A stretch of DNA of 8,423 nt from Pirellulaceae bacterium (lineage in GTDB: Bacteria > Planctomycetota > Planctomycetia > Pirellulales > Pirellulaceae). A program made the translations under genes and the position numbers. The notes beneath the pieces are model-generated. The model saw nothing but the letters and a program-made list of their open reading frames with translations. It did not search any database and was not told the DNA's origin. The stretch is taken from contig JADLDX010000598.1 in NCBI GenBank assembly GCA_020846515.1, forward strand, positions 1 through 8,423, written 5' to 3'. Positions 1 through 5,976 of the stretch are shown here, piece after piece; position 1 is the first letter of the stretch; every line of letters starts with the position of its first letter.

Positions 1-1
1 A

Positions 2-880
2 ATGGATTCGAGGTTTTCAACAGGCTTACCTGAACTGGACGAGTCCCTGGGAGGCGGTTTGCTCCCGGGGACTCTGACTATGCTCATCGGCGCCACGGGC
101 GTCGGCAAGACTCAACTAGCCATGGCTTTTCGCGAAGCCGGAGCGCAAGCGGAGGGCCAGGCAGGAGCGATTATCGATCTTTCCAGCCGAGGCGATTCTC
201 AGAATCATGACGGCTATGGCCAACGCATGTTCGGTAAGCCGCTGAGCGTGGCTGATCCGCGTCGTGATGACTTGCCCAATCCGTTCACCGACGGTCGCCC
301 AGACGATGTCTTGCCGTTTTTGGGCTACAGTGGCCAGCGCGTTCTGCGCAGCCAAATGGATGTCGATCAATGGCATACCTGGCAATCCGAGCTCAATCGC
401 CGCTTGCCCTATCTGTCTCACTTTGTGTATGGGCACCTGGTCCATGGCACACAGCGTTTTGTGATCGACGGTATCGAGCCACAATCGGATCGCTCCGACT
501 CTTTGCAGATGGATTTGCTGGAGAGCGTTTACCATCGAATGCTTCGCAAAGAGCATGATTGGCTGGCGCGTGAGGTGTTTCGCCAACGTTTTCGCGAGCT
601 TTCCAGTCAGGTTATGCAACATGCCTTTGATCACCGTCGCGCCGCGGCCATGGTCTTGGTGACGACCACGGAATCGATGCTCGATCAATTGATGATGCGT
701 CCCTTGGCCGAAGGTGACCTGGCAGCCGGGGCCAATACGGTGATCCTGATGGGCCGCGTGCTTTCTGAAGGTCGCATGCAACGCGCGCTCTACATTGCCA
801 AACATCGCGGCAGCCCAGCCGATGATCGCATTTTGCCGTTCACCATCAACGATCAGGGGCTGGTGATCAACTCCCGCTAA
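2..880 (+). CDS. RecA/KaiC-type P-loop ATPase
   Basis: This 292-residue protein belongs to the RecA/RadA/KaiC ATPase superfamily. The N-terminus has the family opening (STGLPELDESLGGGL, residues 6-20). A Walker A loop GATGVGKT follows at 30-37, and a Walker B-like strand RFVIDGIE at 152-159. A sensor-type strand (MVLVTTTES) lies at 217-225. The C-terminal pattern at about 245-290 (NTVILMGRV, IAKHRGSP, then PFTI...G) matches the end of KaiC-like domains, so this is a single complete ATPase domain. Between the Walker motifs, residues 60-150 are longer and more polar than usual. The position where KaiC carries paired catalytic glutamates reads DLSSRGD instead. It is probably a cytosolic ATP-binding protein; its partner and role are not visible. 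The ATG is one base from the window edge, so an upstream start cannot be excluded. An alternative is a RadA-like DNA-binding ATPase, but no zinc finger or Lon-like domain is present. Confidence 0.88.
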   Translation: MDSRFSTGLPELDESLGGGLLPGTLTMLIGATGVGKTQLAMAFREAGAQAEGQAGAIIDLSSRGDSQNHDGYGQRMFGKPLSVADPRRDDLPNPFTDGRPDDVLPFLGYSGQRVLRSQMDVDQWHTWQSELNRRLPYLSHFVYGHLVHGTQRFVIDGIEPQSDRSDSLQMDLLESVYHRMLRKEHDWLAREVFRQRFRELSSQVMQHAFDHRRAAAMVLVTTTESMLDQLMMRPLAEGDLAAGANTVILMGRVLSEGRMQRALYIAKHRGSPADDRILPFTINDQGLVINSR

Positions 881-898
881 AGCGGACCCGGTGATTAG

Positions 899-1040
899 TT
901 GGACAGCGCGACTTTGAATCGAATTCACCTGCGATTCGCTGCTATATTTTAAAGATGAGCCGTATTGGCGTTAGCCACGGTTTTCGCTGAAAGAAACCGC
1001 GGCTAACGCCCAGCGGCTGATTCAAAGTGGCGCTGACCAA
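899..1040. repeat. Nested inverted-repeat element (MITE-like or structured RNA)
   Basis: Two nested inverted repeats occupy most of the gap after the ATPase gene. The outer arms at 899-920 and 1019-1040 are 22 bases long and match at 20 positions as reverse complements; both share ACTTTGAATC or its complement. The inner arms at 967-983 (GGCGTTAGCC then A then CGGTTT) and 994-1010 pair at 16 of 17 positions around a 10-base loop. A short AGCCG/CGGCT pair (958-962 with 1014-1018) continues the inner stem. No clear target-site duplication flanks it, no T-run follows the stem, and no protein is encoded. It could be a small non-autonomous mobile element, a processed RNA structure, or a transcript-end hairpin for the gene at 2-880. 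Confidence 0.7.
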
Positions 1041-1077
1041 GCAGCCACATCATTTCTTGCGATCGACGGTGCAACCC

Positions 1078-1108
1078 TTGCCGTCGAGGATGTGGCTTGG
1101 CTTATAAT
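1078..1108 (+). promoter_or_regulatory. Likely sigma-70 type promoter
   Basis: A perfect -10 hexamer TATAAT lies at 1103-1108. The best -35 candidate is TTGCCG at 1078-1083, with a rather long 19-base spacer, so the -35 call is weak. Transcription would begin near 1115 and give a leader of about 120 bases before the preferred ATG at 1234. It would drive the membrane protein gene downstream, separately from the ATPase gene at 2-880. Confidence 0.5.
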
Positions 1109-1221
1109 CTAGGTGGCACAGCGACACTACCCATTCGGGTTTAAGCCAGGTGTTGCTGCCACTTTTCTTAGTGCTTGGTTGTGTTTGCACGCTTACGGCT
1201 CTTCTCGTCTCCCTCATTTCC

Positions 1222-1226
1222 AGGAG
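1222..1226 (+). promoter_or_regulatory. Shine-Dalgarno site deciding the start at 1234
   Basis: AGGAG sits seven bases ahead of ATG at 1234. The reading frame is also open upstream to a GTG at 1150, which would add 28 hydrophobic residues, but that GTG has no comparable ribosome binding site. The ATG is therefore preferred. Confidence 0.75.
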
Positions 1227-1233
1227 CATAGCG

Positions 1234-2439
1234 ATGTCAACGATAGACGGCTTAGGCGAGTCTGAAGACAATGTTGTTGATGCCCAGGTAGTCGGAGGTA
1301 ATGCACCCGGTAACAGCAGCTCCCTTGACGGTTCGAGCCCTGCTCGACCGGTACTTCAAGTCCTCCAGCGATTGAGTCGACGCGAGACATTAGTTGATAT
1401 ATCAACTATTCTGCTGTGGGTGGTCTTAAGTGATGTGCTGTTGTATCACTCGGGTGGCTACACAGCTTGGGGGCTGTTTCTCACCAGCGCGGCGGCCATC
1501 ATGCTGGTAGCTCGGCGGCAACTGGGGCATGCTGCGTATACCATGGCGACGTGTGGATTGATTTTCGCCTGCAGTTTAAAGCTGGCCTGGTGTGGTTCGC
1601 TTGGGACAGTGGTCAGTGGTGTCGCGATGCTGATGGCCTTGTCGATGTCGATTAATGGTACCCCGCCGTATTTGCCTGACATGCTGCGGTTCGCGCTGCA
1701 CGTTGTAGCAGGCAGTGGTTTTCGAATATCACGGTTTAGTCTGCGAGGTGTAACGTCGGTCGCTGCCGGCAGCAGATCGCGTTATGCGGTGGCCTTGCCG
1801 CTGTTGGTAGTGACCGTGTTCAGCATGATCTTCGTGCGTGCCAACCCGGACCTCTATCGGTGGTTGGATGGTCACGTGCGAACTTTCATGACACGCGTGG
1901 GTGAGTGGTTCAGTGGTTTTGAAGCTTGGGAGATTGTCTTTTGGTGTTTCAGTGCCTGGTTGGGGATGGGGCTGATTTATCCGGCAGCCAACTACCTCTT
2001 CAGTTTGCCTGTTAAGCCGGAGGTTAAAGCTTCGGCCAGTAGCGACAGTTATCTGGCGGTGCGGAACATGCTAATGAGCGTGGTCGTTTTATTCGCCGTC
2101 TATTTAGCGTTTGAGTTTGTGACGTTGTGGTTCCGCGAATTTCCGGAAGGTTTCTATTACGCAGGTTACGCACATGAAGGAGCATTTTGGCTGACGGTCG
2201 CCTTGGCCTTGGCCACGTTGGTTTTGTCGATGGCGTTTCGTGGCACGCTGGTTCAAGACCCGCGCATTGGTTTTTTGAAGGCTTGGGCTTGGATATGGTC
2301 AGCCGAGAATTTCCTATTGGGCTTGGCGGTCGTCCATCGTCTTTTCATCTACATCGACTTCAACGGCATGACGCGGATGCGTGTCATTGGCCTATTGGGT
2401 ACGTTGGCCGTGGTGATCGGTTTTGGCTTGGTTGTATAA
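1234..2439 (+). CDS. Multi-pass membrane protein, DUF4153/DUF4173-like, N-terminal part ending at an in-frame UAA
   Basis: From ATG 1234 the protein has 401 residues: a polar first 50 or so, then about ten hydrophobic segments (roughly 56-73, 77-93, 101-118, 122-140, 184-202, 230-250, 278-298, 315-336, 357-373, 384-401). Features recalling DUF4153/DUF4173 proteins are RANPDLYRWLD near 202-212, YAGYAHEGAFWL at 309-320, and RLFIYIDFNGMTRMRV at 369-384, which is close to the family's Y-x-x-x-G-L-T-x-x-R signature. It probably sits in the cytoplasmic membrane; the biochemical role of the family is unknown. The frame stops at UAA 2437-2439 inside the last hydrophobic stretch. The very next codons, in the same frame, continue with the expected C-terminal part (2446-2877), so the gene looks split. 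Family assignment is from memory of motifs and is moderate. An alternative GTG start at 1150 would give 429 residues. Confidence 0.75.
   Translation: MSTIDGLGESEDNVVDAQVVGGNAPGNSSSLDGSSPARPVLQVLQRLSRRETLVDISTILLWVVLSDVLLYHSGGYTAWGLFLTSAAAIMLVARRQLGHAAYTMATCGLIFACSLKLAWCGSLGTVVSGVAMLMALSMSINGTPPYLPDMLRFALHVVAGSGFRISRFSLRGVTSVAAGSRSRYAVALPLLVVTVFSMIFVRANPDLYRWLDGHVRTFMTRVGEWFSGFEAWEIVFWCFSAWLGMGLIYPAANYLFSLPVKPEVKASASSDSYLAVRNMLMSVVVLFAVYLAFEFVTLWFREFPEGFYYAGYAHEGAFWLTVALALATLVLSMAFRGTLVQDPRIGFLKAWAWIWSAENFLLGLAVVHRLFIYIDFNGMTRMRVIGLLGTLAVVIGFGLVV
2437..2439 (+). other. In-frame UAA stop that divides one gene
   Basis: The codons around it read GTT GTA TAA AAG ATT. The reading frame is the same before and after, with no frameshift, and the residues on both sides (GFGLVV, then KILRGRDFLWLI) join into a plausible continuous sequence. 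One base change from a tyrosine, lysine, glutamine or glutamate codon would be enough to make this UAA. Confidence 0.7.
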
Positions 2440-2445
2440 AAGATT

Positions 2446-2877
2446 TTGCGAGGTCGAGATTTTTTGTGGTTGATTCGTCATCAACTTTGGACCGCAGCTC
2501 TAGCGGCAGTGCTGTATACGATCTTGCCTGTGGATTATGCGGTCCATAGTTACAACGCGCAGCAGATCTTGTCTGGCAATCCAGCGCCATCGACTCAGAT
2601 ACCGACGCATGAAACATCTAGCGAAGGCTTAATTCCATTGGTGACGTTGCTCGAGAGTTCGGACGCATCGATACGCGTTGGCATTGAGGCCACGCTTGCT
2701 CAATGGTTGGCTGAAACCAAAGCGCCTCGAGATTGGCGGTCTCAGCAATGGGTCGATCGAGTATTGCGAGACAGACTGCGTCCCCACATGGCGCGATTAG
2801 CACCATACGTAGCCAACCCCGAGCTTAGAAAAGCGCGGATGGCCGAGTTCCACGCATACGCGTACCAGTGGTACTGA
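2446..2877 (+). CDS. C-terminal part of the split DUF4153/DUF4173-like protein
   Basis: This frame is the same as that of 1234-2439 and begins directly after its UAA. It encodes up to 143 residues: a basic start (RGRDFLWLIRHQLW), one hydrophobic helix (about 13-28), then LPVDYAVHSYNAQQILSGNP at 27-46 and PSTQIPTHETSSEG at 48-61. The last two segments resemble the end of longer single-chain DUF4153/4173 proteins, which carry an LPVD...YN...IL.G..P motif. The rest is a soluble helical tail. Two TTG codons could start it, at 2446 or 2464. The second has a GAGG at 2450-2453, ten bases ahead, so reinitiation after the stop is possible. If the UAA were a sense codon, the two parts would form one protein of about 547 residues. 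It could be a genuine two-gene split, a pseudogene by nonsense mutation, or a sequencing error. Confidence 0.6.
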   Translation: MRGRDFLWLIRHQLWTAALAAVLYTILPVDYAVHSYNAQQILSGNPAPSTQIPTHETSSEGLIPLVTLLESSDASIRVGIEATLAQWLAETKAPRDWRSQQWVDRVLRDRLRPHMARLAPYVANPELRKARMAEFHAYAYQWY

Positions 2878-2887
2878 ACTAACCCCG

Positions 2888-3079
2888 GAACTAACCCTCC
2901 CTTCGGGAGGGTCGAAAAAACAGGCGCTACTGCAGCCTGTTTTTTCGGGGAGGGTGCATGCGCCGCACAGACGAGTTAGCGCGAAGTGATTCTGGCTTTG
3001 GTTAGCACGGGAGGCCCCCTCCCCGCCTGAGCTGACGCCAGGCGACCCTCCCGCTGCTACGCAGCAGGAGGGTTAGTTC
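2888..3079. repeat. Structured repeat, unit A
   Basis: A 192-bp non-coding unit bounded by perfect 13-base terminal inverted repeats (GAACTAACCCTCC and GGAGGGTTAGTTC). Inside, in order, are five hairpins: CCCTCCC/GGGAGGG with a TTC loop (2894-2912); the A6/T6 stem at 2913-2947; GGGAGG/CCTCCC (3009-3023); CGCCTG/CAGGCG (3024-3044); and a GCTGC-TAC-GCAGC tip on an ACCCTCC/GGAGGGT stem (3045-3073). It is a direct repeat of unit B. A stretch near 2976-2999 is diverged between the two units while the flanks are nearly identical. It lies between two convergent genes. Confidence 0.9.
2913..2947. terminator. Bidirectional rho-independent terminator, copy 1
   Basis: A perfect 13-base stem (CGAAAAAACAGGC at 2913-2925 with its complement at 2935-2947) encloses a nine-base loop. 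The GC-rich top CAGGC/GCCTG is followed by six Ts on either strand, so it can end transcripts from the + strand gene stopping at 2877 and from the - strand gene stopping at 3306. Confidence 0.65.
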
Positions 3080-3095
3080 CGCTGCTGCGCAGCGG
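3079..3095. repeat. Linker hairpin between repeat units
   Basis: CCGCTGC (3079-3085) and GCAGCGG (3089-3095) form a perfect seven-base stem with a TGC loop. The flanking ends of unit A (3067-3079) and unit B (3098-3110) are also reverse complements, so the junction as a whole can fold into a longer hairpin or cruciform. Confidence 0.7.
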
Positions 3096-3097
3096 CA

Positions 3098-3298
3098 GAA
3101 CTAACCCTCCCAGCGCAGCGCCCGGGAGGGTCGAAAAAACAGGCGCTACTGCAGCCTGTTTTTTCGGGGAGGGTGCATGCGCCGCACAGACGAGCCCGCA
3201 GCGAATTGCTTCATGCTTGGTTAGCACGGGAGGCCCCCTCCCCGACTGAGCTGACGCCAGTCGACCCTCCCGCTGCTACGCAGCAGGAGGGTTAGTTC
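3098..3298. repeat. Structured repeat, unit B
   Basis: A second copy of the unit, 201 bp, in the same orientation as unit A and with the same terminal inverted repeats. It differs in instructive ways. The first hairpin keeps its CCCTCCC/GGGAGGG stem but has a longer loop. The inner stem reads CGACTG/CAGTCG (3243-3248 with 3258-3263) where unit A has CGCCTG/CAGGCG, a compensatory C:G to A:T change. The stretch around 3195-3218 is diverged from unit A. The flanks, including the A6/T6 stem, are almost unchanged. Confidence 0.9.
3132..3166. terminator. Bidirectional rho-independent terminator, copy 2
   Basis: This is identical in stem and loop to the first copy: a 13-base perfect stem at 3132-3144 and 3154-3166 with A6 and T6 ends. 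It is the copy nearer the end of the - strand gene at 3306 and would be the first met by its transcript. Confidence 0.65.
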
Positions 3299-3305
3299 GG
3301 CATGC

Positions 3306-5102
3306 TTACGCTTGGGTGGTGGTGTTGCCTTGCCAATTGAACATGGTGAGAGCCGGGATCACGGGCTTGGCTGGAGGTTGGACGAATACAGGCATCATCT
3401 CGGCAGTAATCAATTCGCACAGCGTGAACACTTCGTTGTATCGCTGAGTGTTGGTGGCTGGCGGCACGATGCGATCTTCGCCGATGCCAATCAAGAAAGC
3501 TTGTGGGCCTTGGGCAGTGTGGATCGTCAACTGCACCATCCAGAACTGAATATGGCGGCGTTCGGAACCGGGAAGTGAGAACTGTCGAGGTTGACATTCG
3601 ACGACCGAGGCAAACGGAATGTGGTAGCGATCTCGGTCGCCTTCAAACAGAATTGCCTGGTGCTGCCGATCGAACTTCATCAGAGCTAAGTCCGGCAGAC
3701 TTGCAGCGACCAATTCATCGCCAGGGAAATTCGGCATGATCGAGACGAACAGGCTATCTGGGTCGTCGGCTGGAACCAACGCGTCGGTACGTTGGGCTAA
3801 TGTTTTGCGAACGCGTCTTCCAACCCAAACATCCGTGATACCACTGGGACCAAACACATGGATGAACAAACTGATCGCAGCCAATACAAGCGTCAAGACA
3901 CCGGGTACGATCGCCCAAAGGGCAGAGAACTTCAGTAGAGTCGTAGCCACAAATACGCAGGCGAAGGCGGCCATGCGCGCCAGTCCACCAGCATTACTTA
4001 AGAGACCCAGCATCTTTCGATAGCTCGTGCTTCGCACTCGGTTGCGATATTGCGCGGGCGCAGGCTGGATCGTAGCCAGTGCTCGCCCGGGGGATGTAAC
4101 GAACTGCGTTTGAGGCGGGGAACGGGAAGTGGGCTTGGCTTGTCCAGCGGTACTGGAAGGTCCTGAACCGCGAAGAGCGTACTCGGCAACTTCGCGAAGC
4201 TGCGGATGGTATAGCTCAATAGACTGTTCGAAATTCGGGAACCAACTTCGCATCGTAATGGCCTCGACACCAGACAGGAGTACTTGTCGGGCCACTATCT
4301 TCTGCTTCATATCGGTCCCTGTGATTCTCTTCTCTGCGCTCCAATCGGAGATGGTCAGATAGATCGGATGCTTTAGGGGTGAGCAGTCGTCGGTCGTATA
4401 CTCTAAGGTCAACGTGGTTGGTTGCGGACGCTCCCCGAGAGGTAAGGGCGTAGCGACCAAATCGAACAACGCCTGTCCATTACCAGCCGCATCCTCTAGG
4501 GCCGCGATCAGTTTCGGGCTGGTATTGTTGGGCAACAACTGCTTTTCTTCGCAGGTCCAACGTCGCGTCTGGCTGTTGTAGGCTCGGGTAGAACGCGTGG
4601 CACCGGCGAAGGCGGGTACCACAATACAAGCCAACCATTCAGCGGCCGTGAACAGTAGATTGACCAACGGTCGTGGTTCGGGTTCTTGATTGGCGAGCCG
4701 TTGGGCTCGTGTACTGCGCTGCACATCGGTCTCGATGCGCAGTTCGACGTATTGTGGCAGTGCATCCAGTCGATACCATAGCTCCGCCGGCGACAGGCTG
4801 ACCATGGAAAAATAGAAGGAACTGATGTAGCACAGCCCGCCGAGGCTACCCAGCAGTATGCTACCCAGCCAACGATTTCGGCAATGCGCCCAACTCAGTA
4901 GCAGAGTCATGATCGCCGACAGGCCGGAGGCCAGTAGCAACGGCGTAAGCAGGCTTAAATGTAAGCCGCATTCGCCCAGCAAAAAAAGGGCGAATCCCGT
5001 AAGCAGCGACAGGAAGCTGCCCAACAGGCCGGCGACAAAAAATCGTGACGAATTCACACCACCGTCGGAACGGTAGCAGGGTCGAGTATGGAGGGGGCAC
5101 AC
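3306..5102 (-). CDS. Large membrane protein of unknown function, possible C-terminal PH-like domain
   Basis: I do not recognise this 598-residue protein as a named family. It opens with a short Cys/His-rich stretch (CPLHTRPCYRSDGG, 2-15). Three hydrophobic helices follow at about 19-43, 47-72 and 78-102, with a possible fourth at 146-166. A mainly polar region runs to 310, and a Pro/Ser/Thr-rich probably disordered linker occupies 313-355. Two further helices (about 376-394 and 396-418) lead to a soluble C-terminal part. Within that part, AILFEGDRDRYHIPFASVVECQPRQF (483-508, broken by me as ILFEGDRDRYHIPF plus ASVVECQPRQF) and the strands after it look like a bacterial PH-type beta fold. It is probably anchored in the cytoplasmic membrane. 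The start is uncertain: GTG at 5102 is the first ordinary start codon, but the frame stays open to 5180 and looks protein-like there (NPFALYHPENTSC), adding another cysteine. The gene follows the small gene at 5159-5458 and probably shares its transcript. It ends against the repeat terminators. Confidence 0.8.
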   Translation of the reverse strand: MCPLHTRPCYRSDGGVNSSRFFVAGLLGSFLSLLTGFALFLLGECGLHLSLLTPLLLASGLSAIMTLLLSWAHCRNRWLGSILLGSLGGLCYISSFYFSMVSLSPAELWYRLDALPQYVELRIETDVQRSTRAQRLANQEPEPRPLVNLLFTAAEWLACIVVPAFAGATRSTRAYNSQTRRWTCEEKQLLPNNTSPKLIAALEDAAGNGQALFDLVATPLPLGERPQPTTLTLEYTTDDCSPLKHPIYLTISDWSAEKRITGTDMKQKIVARQVLLSGVEAITMRSWFPNFEQSIELYHPQLREVAEYALRGSGPSSTAGQAKPTSRSPPQTQFVTSPGRALATIQPAPAQYRNRVRSTSYRKMLGLLSNAGGLARMAAFACVFVATTLLKFSALWAIVPGVLTLVLAAISLFIHVFGPSGITDVWVGRRVRKTLAQRTDALVPADDPDSLFVSIMPNFPGDELVAASLPDLALMKFDRQHQAILFEGDRDRYHIPFASVVECQPRQFSLPGSERRHIQFWMVQLTIHTAQGPQAFLIGIGEDRIVPPATNTQRYNEVFTLCELITAEMMPVFVQPPAKPVIPALTMFNWQGNTTTQA

Positions 5103-5158
5103 TTGACAACTCGTATTTTCAGGGTGATAGAGCGCGAAAGGGTTGACGGTGATAACGC

Positions 5159-5458
5159 CTAAACCATCTCGCAGGGGCCCTTAAGCCTAGGTTTCAGTTC
5201 GCGGTGCTCCAGGTTCGCTATTCGAAAACAGGCCCTAAATGACGGTCCTGGTTCGGGTTGTACGGCCAAATTCAGGTCACTCCACATGTGGACGAATCGC
5301 TCCGCGACTCGTCGAATCCAATTGTCAGCCAAACGTTCAGCCGTCCAAACGCGCGCTAATTGGACGAATCGATATCGACGCGCCATCACTTGGGTTCCAA
5401 ACCGGCATTGAGTGGCGAAGTCACGCCAAGCTGAGGTCTGTGTAGTTGAATCTGACAT
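5159..5458 (-). CDS. Small protein of unknown function
   Basis: From ATG at 5458 this encodes 99 residues, rich in arginine and aromatic residues and without a hydrophobic helix, so it is probably cytosolic. It begins MSDSTTQTSAWRDF, a typical unstructured start. The centre (VMARRYRFVQLARVWTAERL, residues 24-43) looks helical and basic. The frame is open further upstream to 5566, but those residues look non-coding, and GGA eight bases ahead of the ATG gives a modest ribosome binding site. It lies just upstream of the large membrane protein gene with a 56-base gap, so co-transcription is likely. The last codons contain GGGCCCC, from which a -1 shift would enter the frame of the next gene. No family is recognised. 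Its reality rests on frame length, position and start, so confidence is moderate. Confidence 0.55.
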   Translation of the reverse strand: MSDSTTQTSAWRDFATQCRFGTQVMARRYRFVQLARVWTAERLADNWIRRVAERFVHMWSDLNLAVQPEPGPSFRACFRIANLEHRELKPRLKGPCEMV

Positions 5459-5577
5459 TAGGTATCCGATAATCAAGGCTTGACAGTTAACTTCGTTCAC
5501 TGACTGTTCCCTTGCAAATCGCTCTTGGCGGAAAAGGCAGGGGCCATTTGCAATGGCTTCATGCAAGGATTGATCTC
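5459..5577. other. Divergent intergenic region
   Basis: This 119-base gap separates the - strand pair (start 5458) from the + strand genes (start 5578), so promoters for both directions should lie here. I see no convincing promoter pair. AAGGA at 5565-5569 is the ribosome binding site for the + strand gene. Confidence 0.4.
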
Positions 5578-5835
5578 ATGCTTGAGCTATCTCGTCGAAC
5601 ACTGCGAAACGCGCGGCACCGTGTACTGAATCTCACGCTCAGTCAGGAGGGCATGATGCTTGGCCTGGGTTGGATCTTGGTCTGCCTGGCAGCTAGTCCT
5701 ATTCTCCTGGGGGGCTGGCAGCGATCCTTGGGGCTATTCCTGTATGGTGCTAGTTTGTCATTACCGTTGGCGTACTTAACTGTTGCCAGCCCGGTATGGC
5801 TAATGAAAGCATCGCGGCGTTGGGATGCCTTCTGA
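5578..5835 (+). CDS. Small membrane protein with two helices
   Basis: From ATG 5578 this encodes 85 residues. AAGGA lies eight bases ahead, which decides this start over the longer open frame from 5512. A basic amphipathic start (ELSRRTLRNARHRV, 3-16) is followed by two hydrophobic segments (about 27-45 and 50-75) joined by a short GGWQRS turn, and a short basic tail (KASRRWDAF). The positive ends predict both termini in the cytoplasm. It is the first gene of the + strand group and lies 141 bases ahead of the ABC ATPase gene. It might be an accessory to the exporter or to the divergent membrane protein, but nothing in the sequence proves this. No family is recognised. Confidence 0.65.
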   Translation: MLELSRRTLRNARHRVLNLTLSQEGMMLGLGWILVCLAASPILLGGWQRSLGLFLYGASLSLPLAYLTVASPVWLMKASRRWDAF

Positions 5836-5976
5836 GGCTCGATGCCGGCACCATTTTCATAGATTGGCATTGATCGAGTGGGTGCGTTTGCCTAACCTTC
5901 CCGGGACATAACTTTAGGTCTCGGACCGGGGTGGAGCGTTTGCGATCCGATCGGTCCACTGCATGCAAAGCACTTC

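Noticed and set aside
116..928. A 270-residue open frame on the - strand opposite the ATPase gene
   Set aside because: It lies almost wholly within the ATPase gene, whose motifs are unmistakable. The reverse frame is His/Gln-rich with no recognisable domain, typical of a shadow frame.
1150..1233. N-terminal extension of the membrane protein from GTG 1150 (28 hydrophobic residues)
   Set aside because: The GTG lacks a ribosome binding site, whereas ATG 1234 has AGGAG at ideal spacing.
2888..3298. Possible CRISPR array, from two near-identical units with a diverged central stretch
   Set aside because: Only two units of about 200 bp are present, the diverged stretches still align partly with each other, and there is no cas gene.
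5480..5508. Perfect -35 box TTGACA in the divergent region
   Set aside because: At 16 to 18 bases downstream the sequence (around ACTGTT) bears little resemblance to a -10 box.
5459..5566. 36-residue N-terminal extension of the small - strand protein
   Set aside because: It would fill the divergent promoter gap and overlap the ribosome binding site of the opposing gene. MSDSTTQ... at 5458 looks like a natural start.
5924..5956. GGACCG...CGGTCC inverted repeat and CCGATCGG palindrome ahead of the ABC ATPase gene
   Set aside because: The stem is only six bases with a long loop, which is expected by chance; no operator could be supported.
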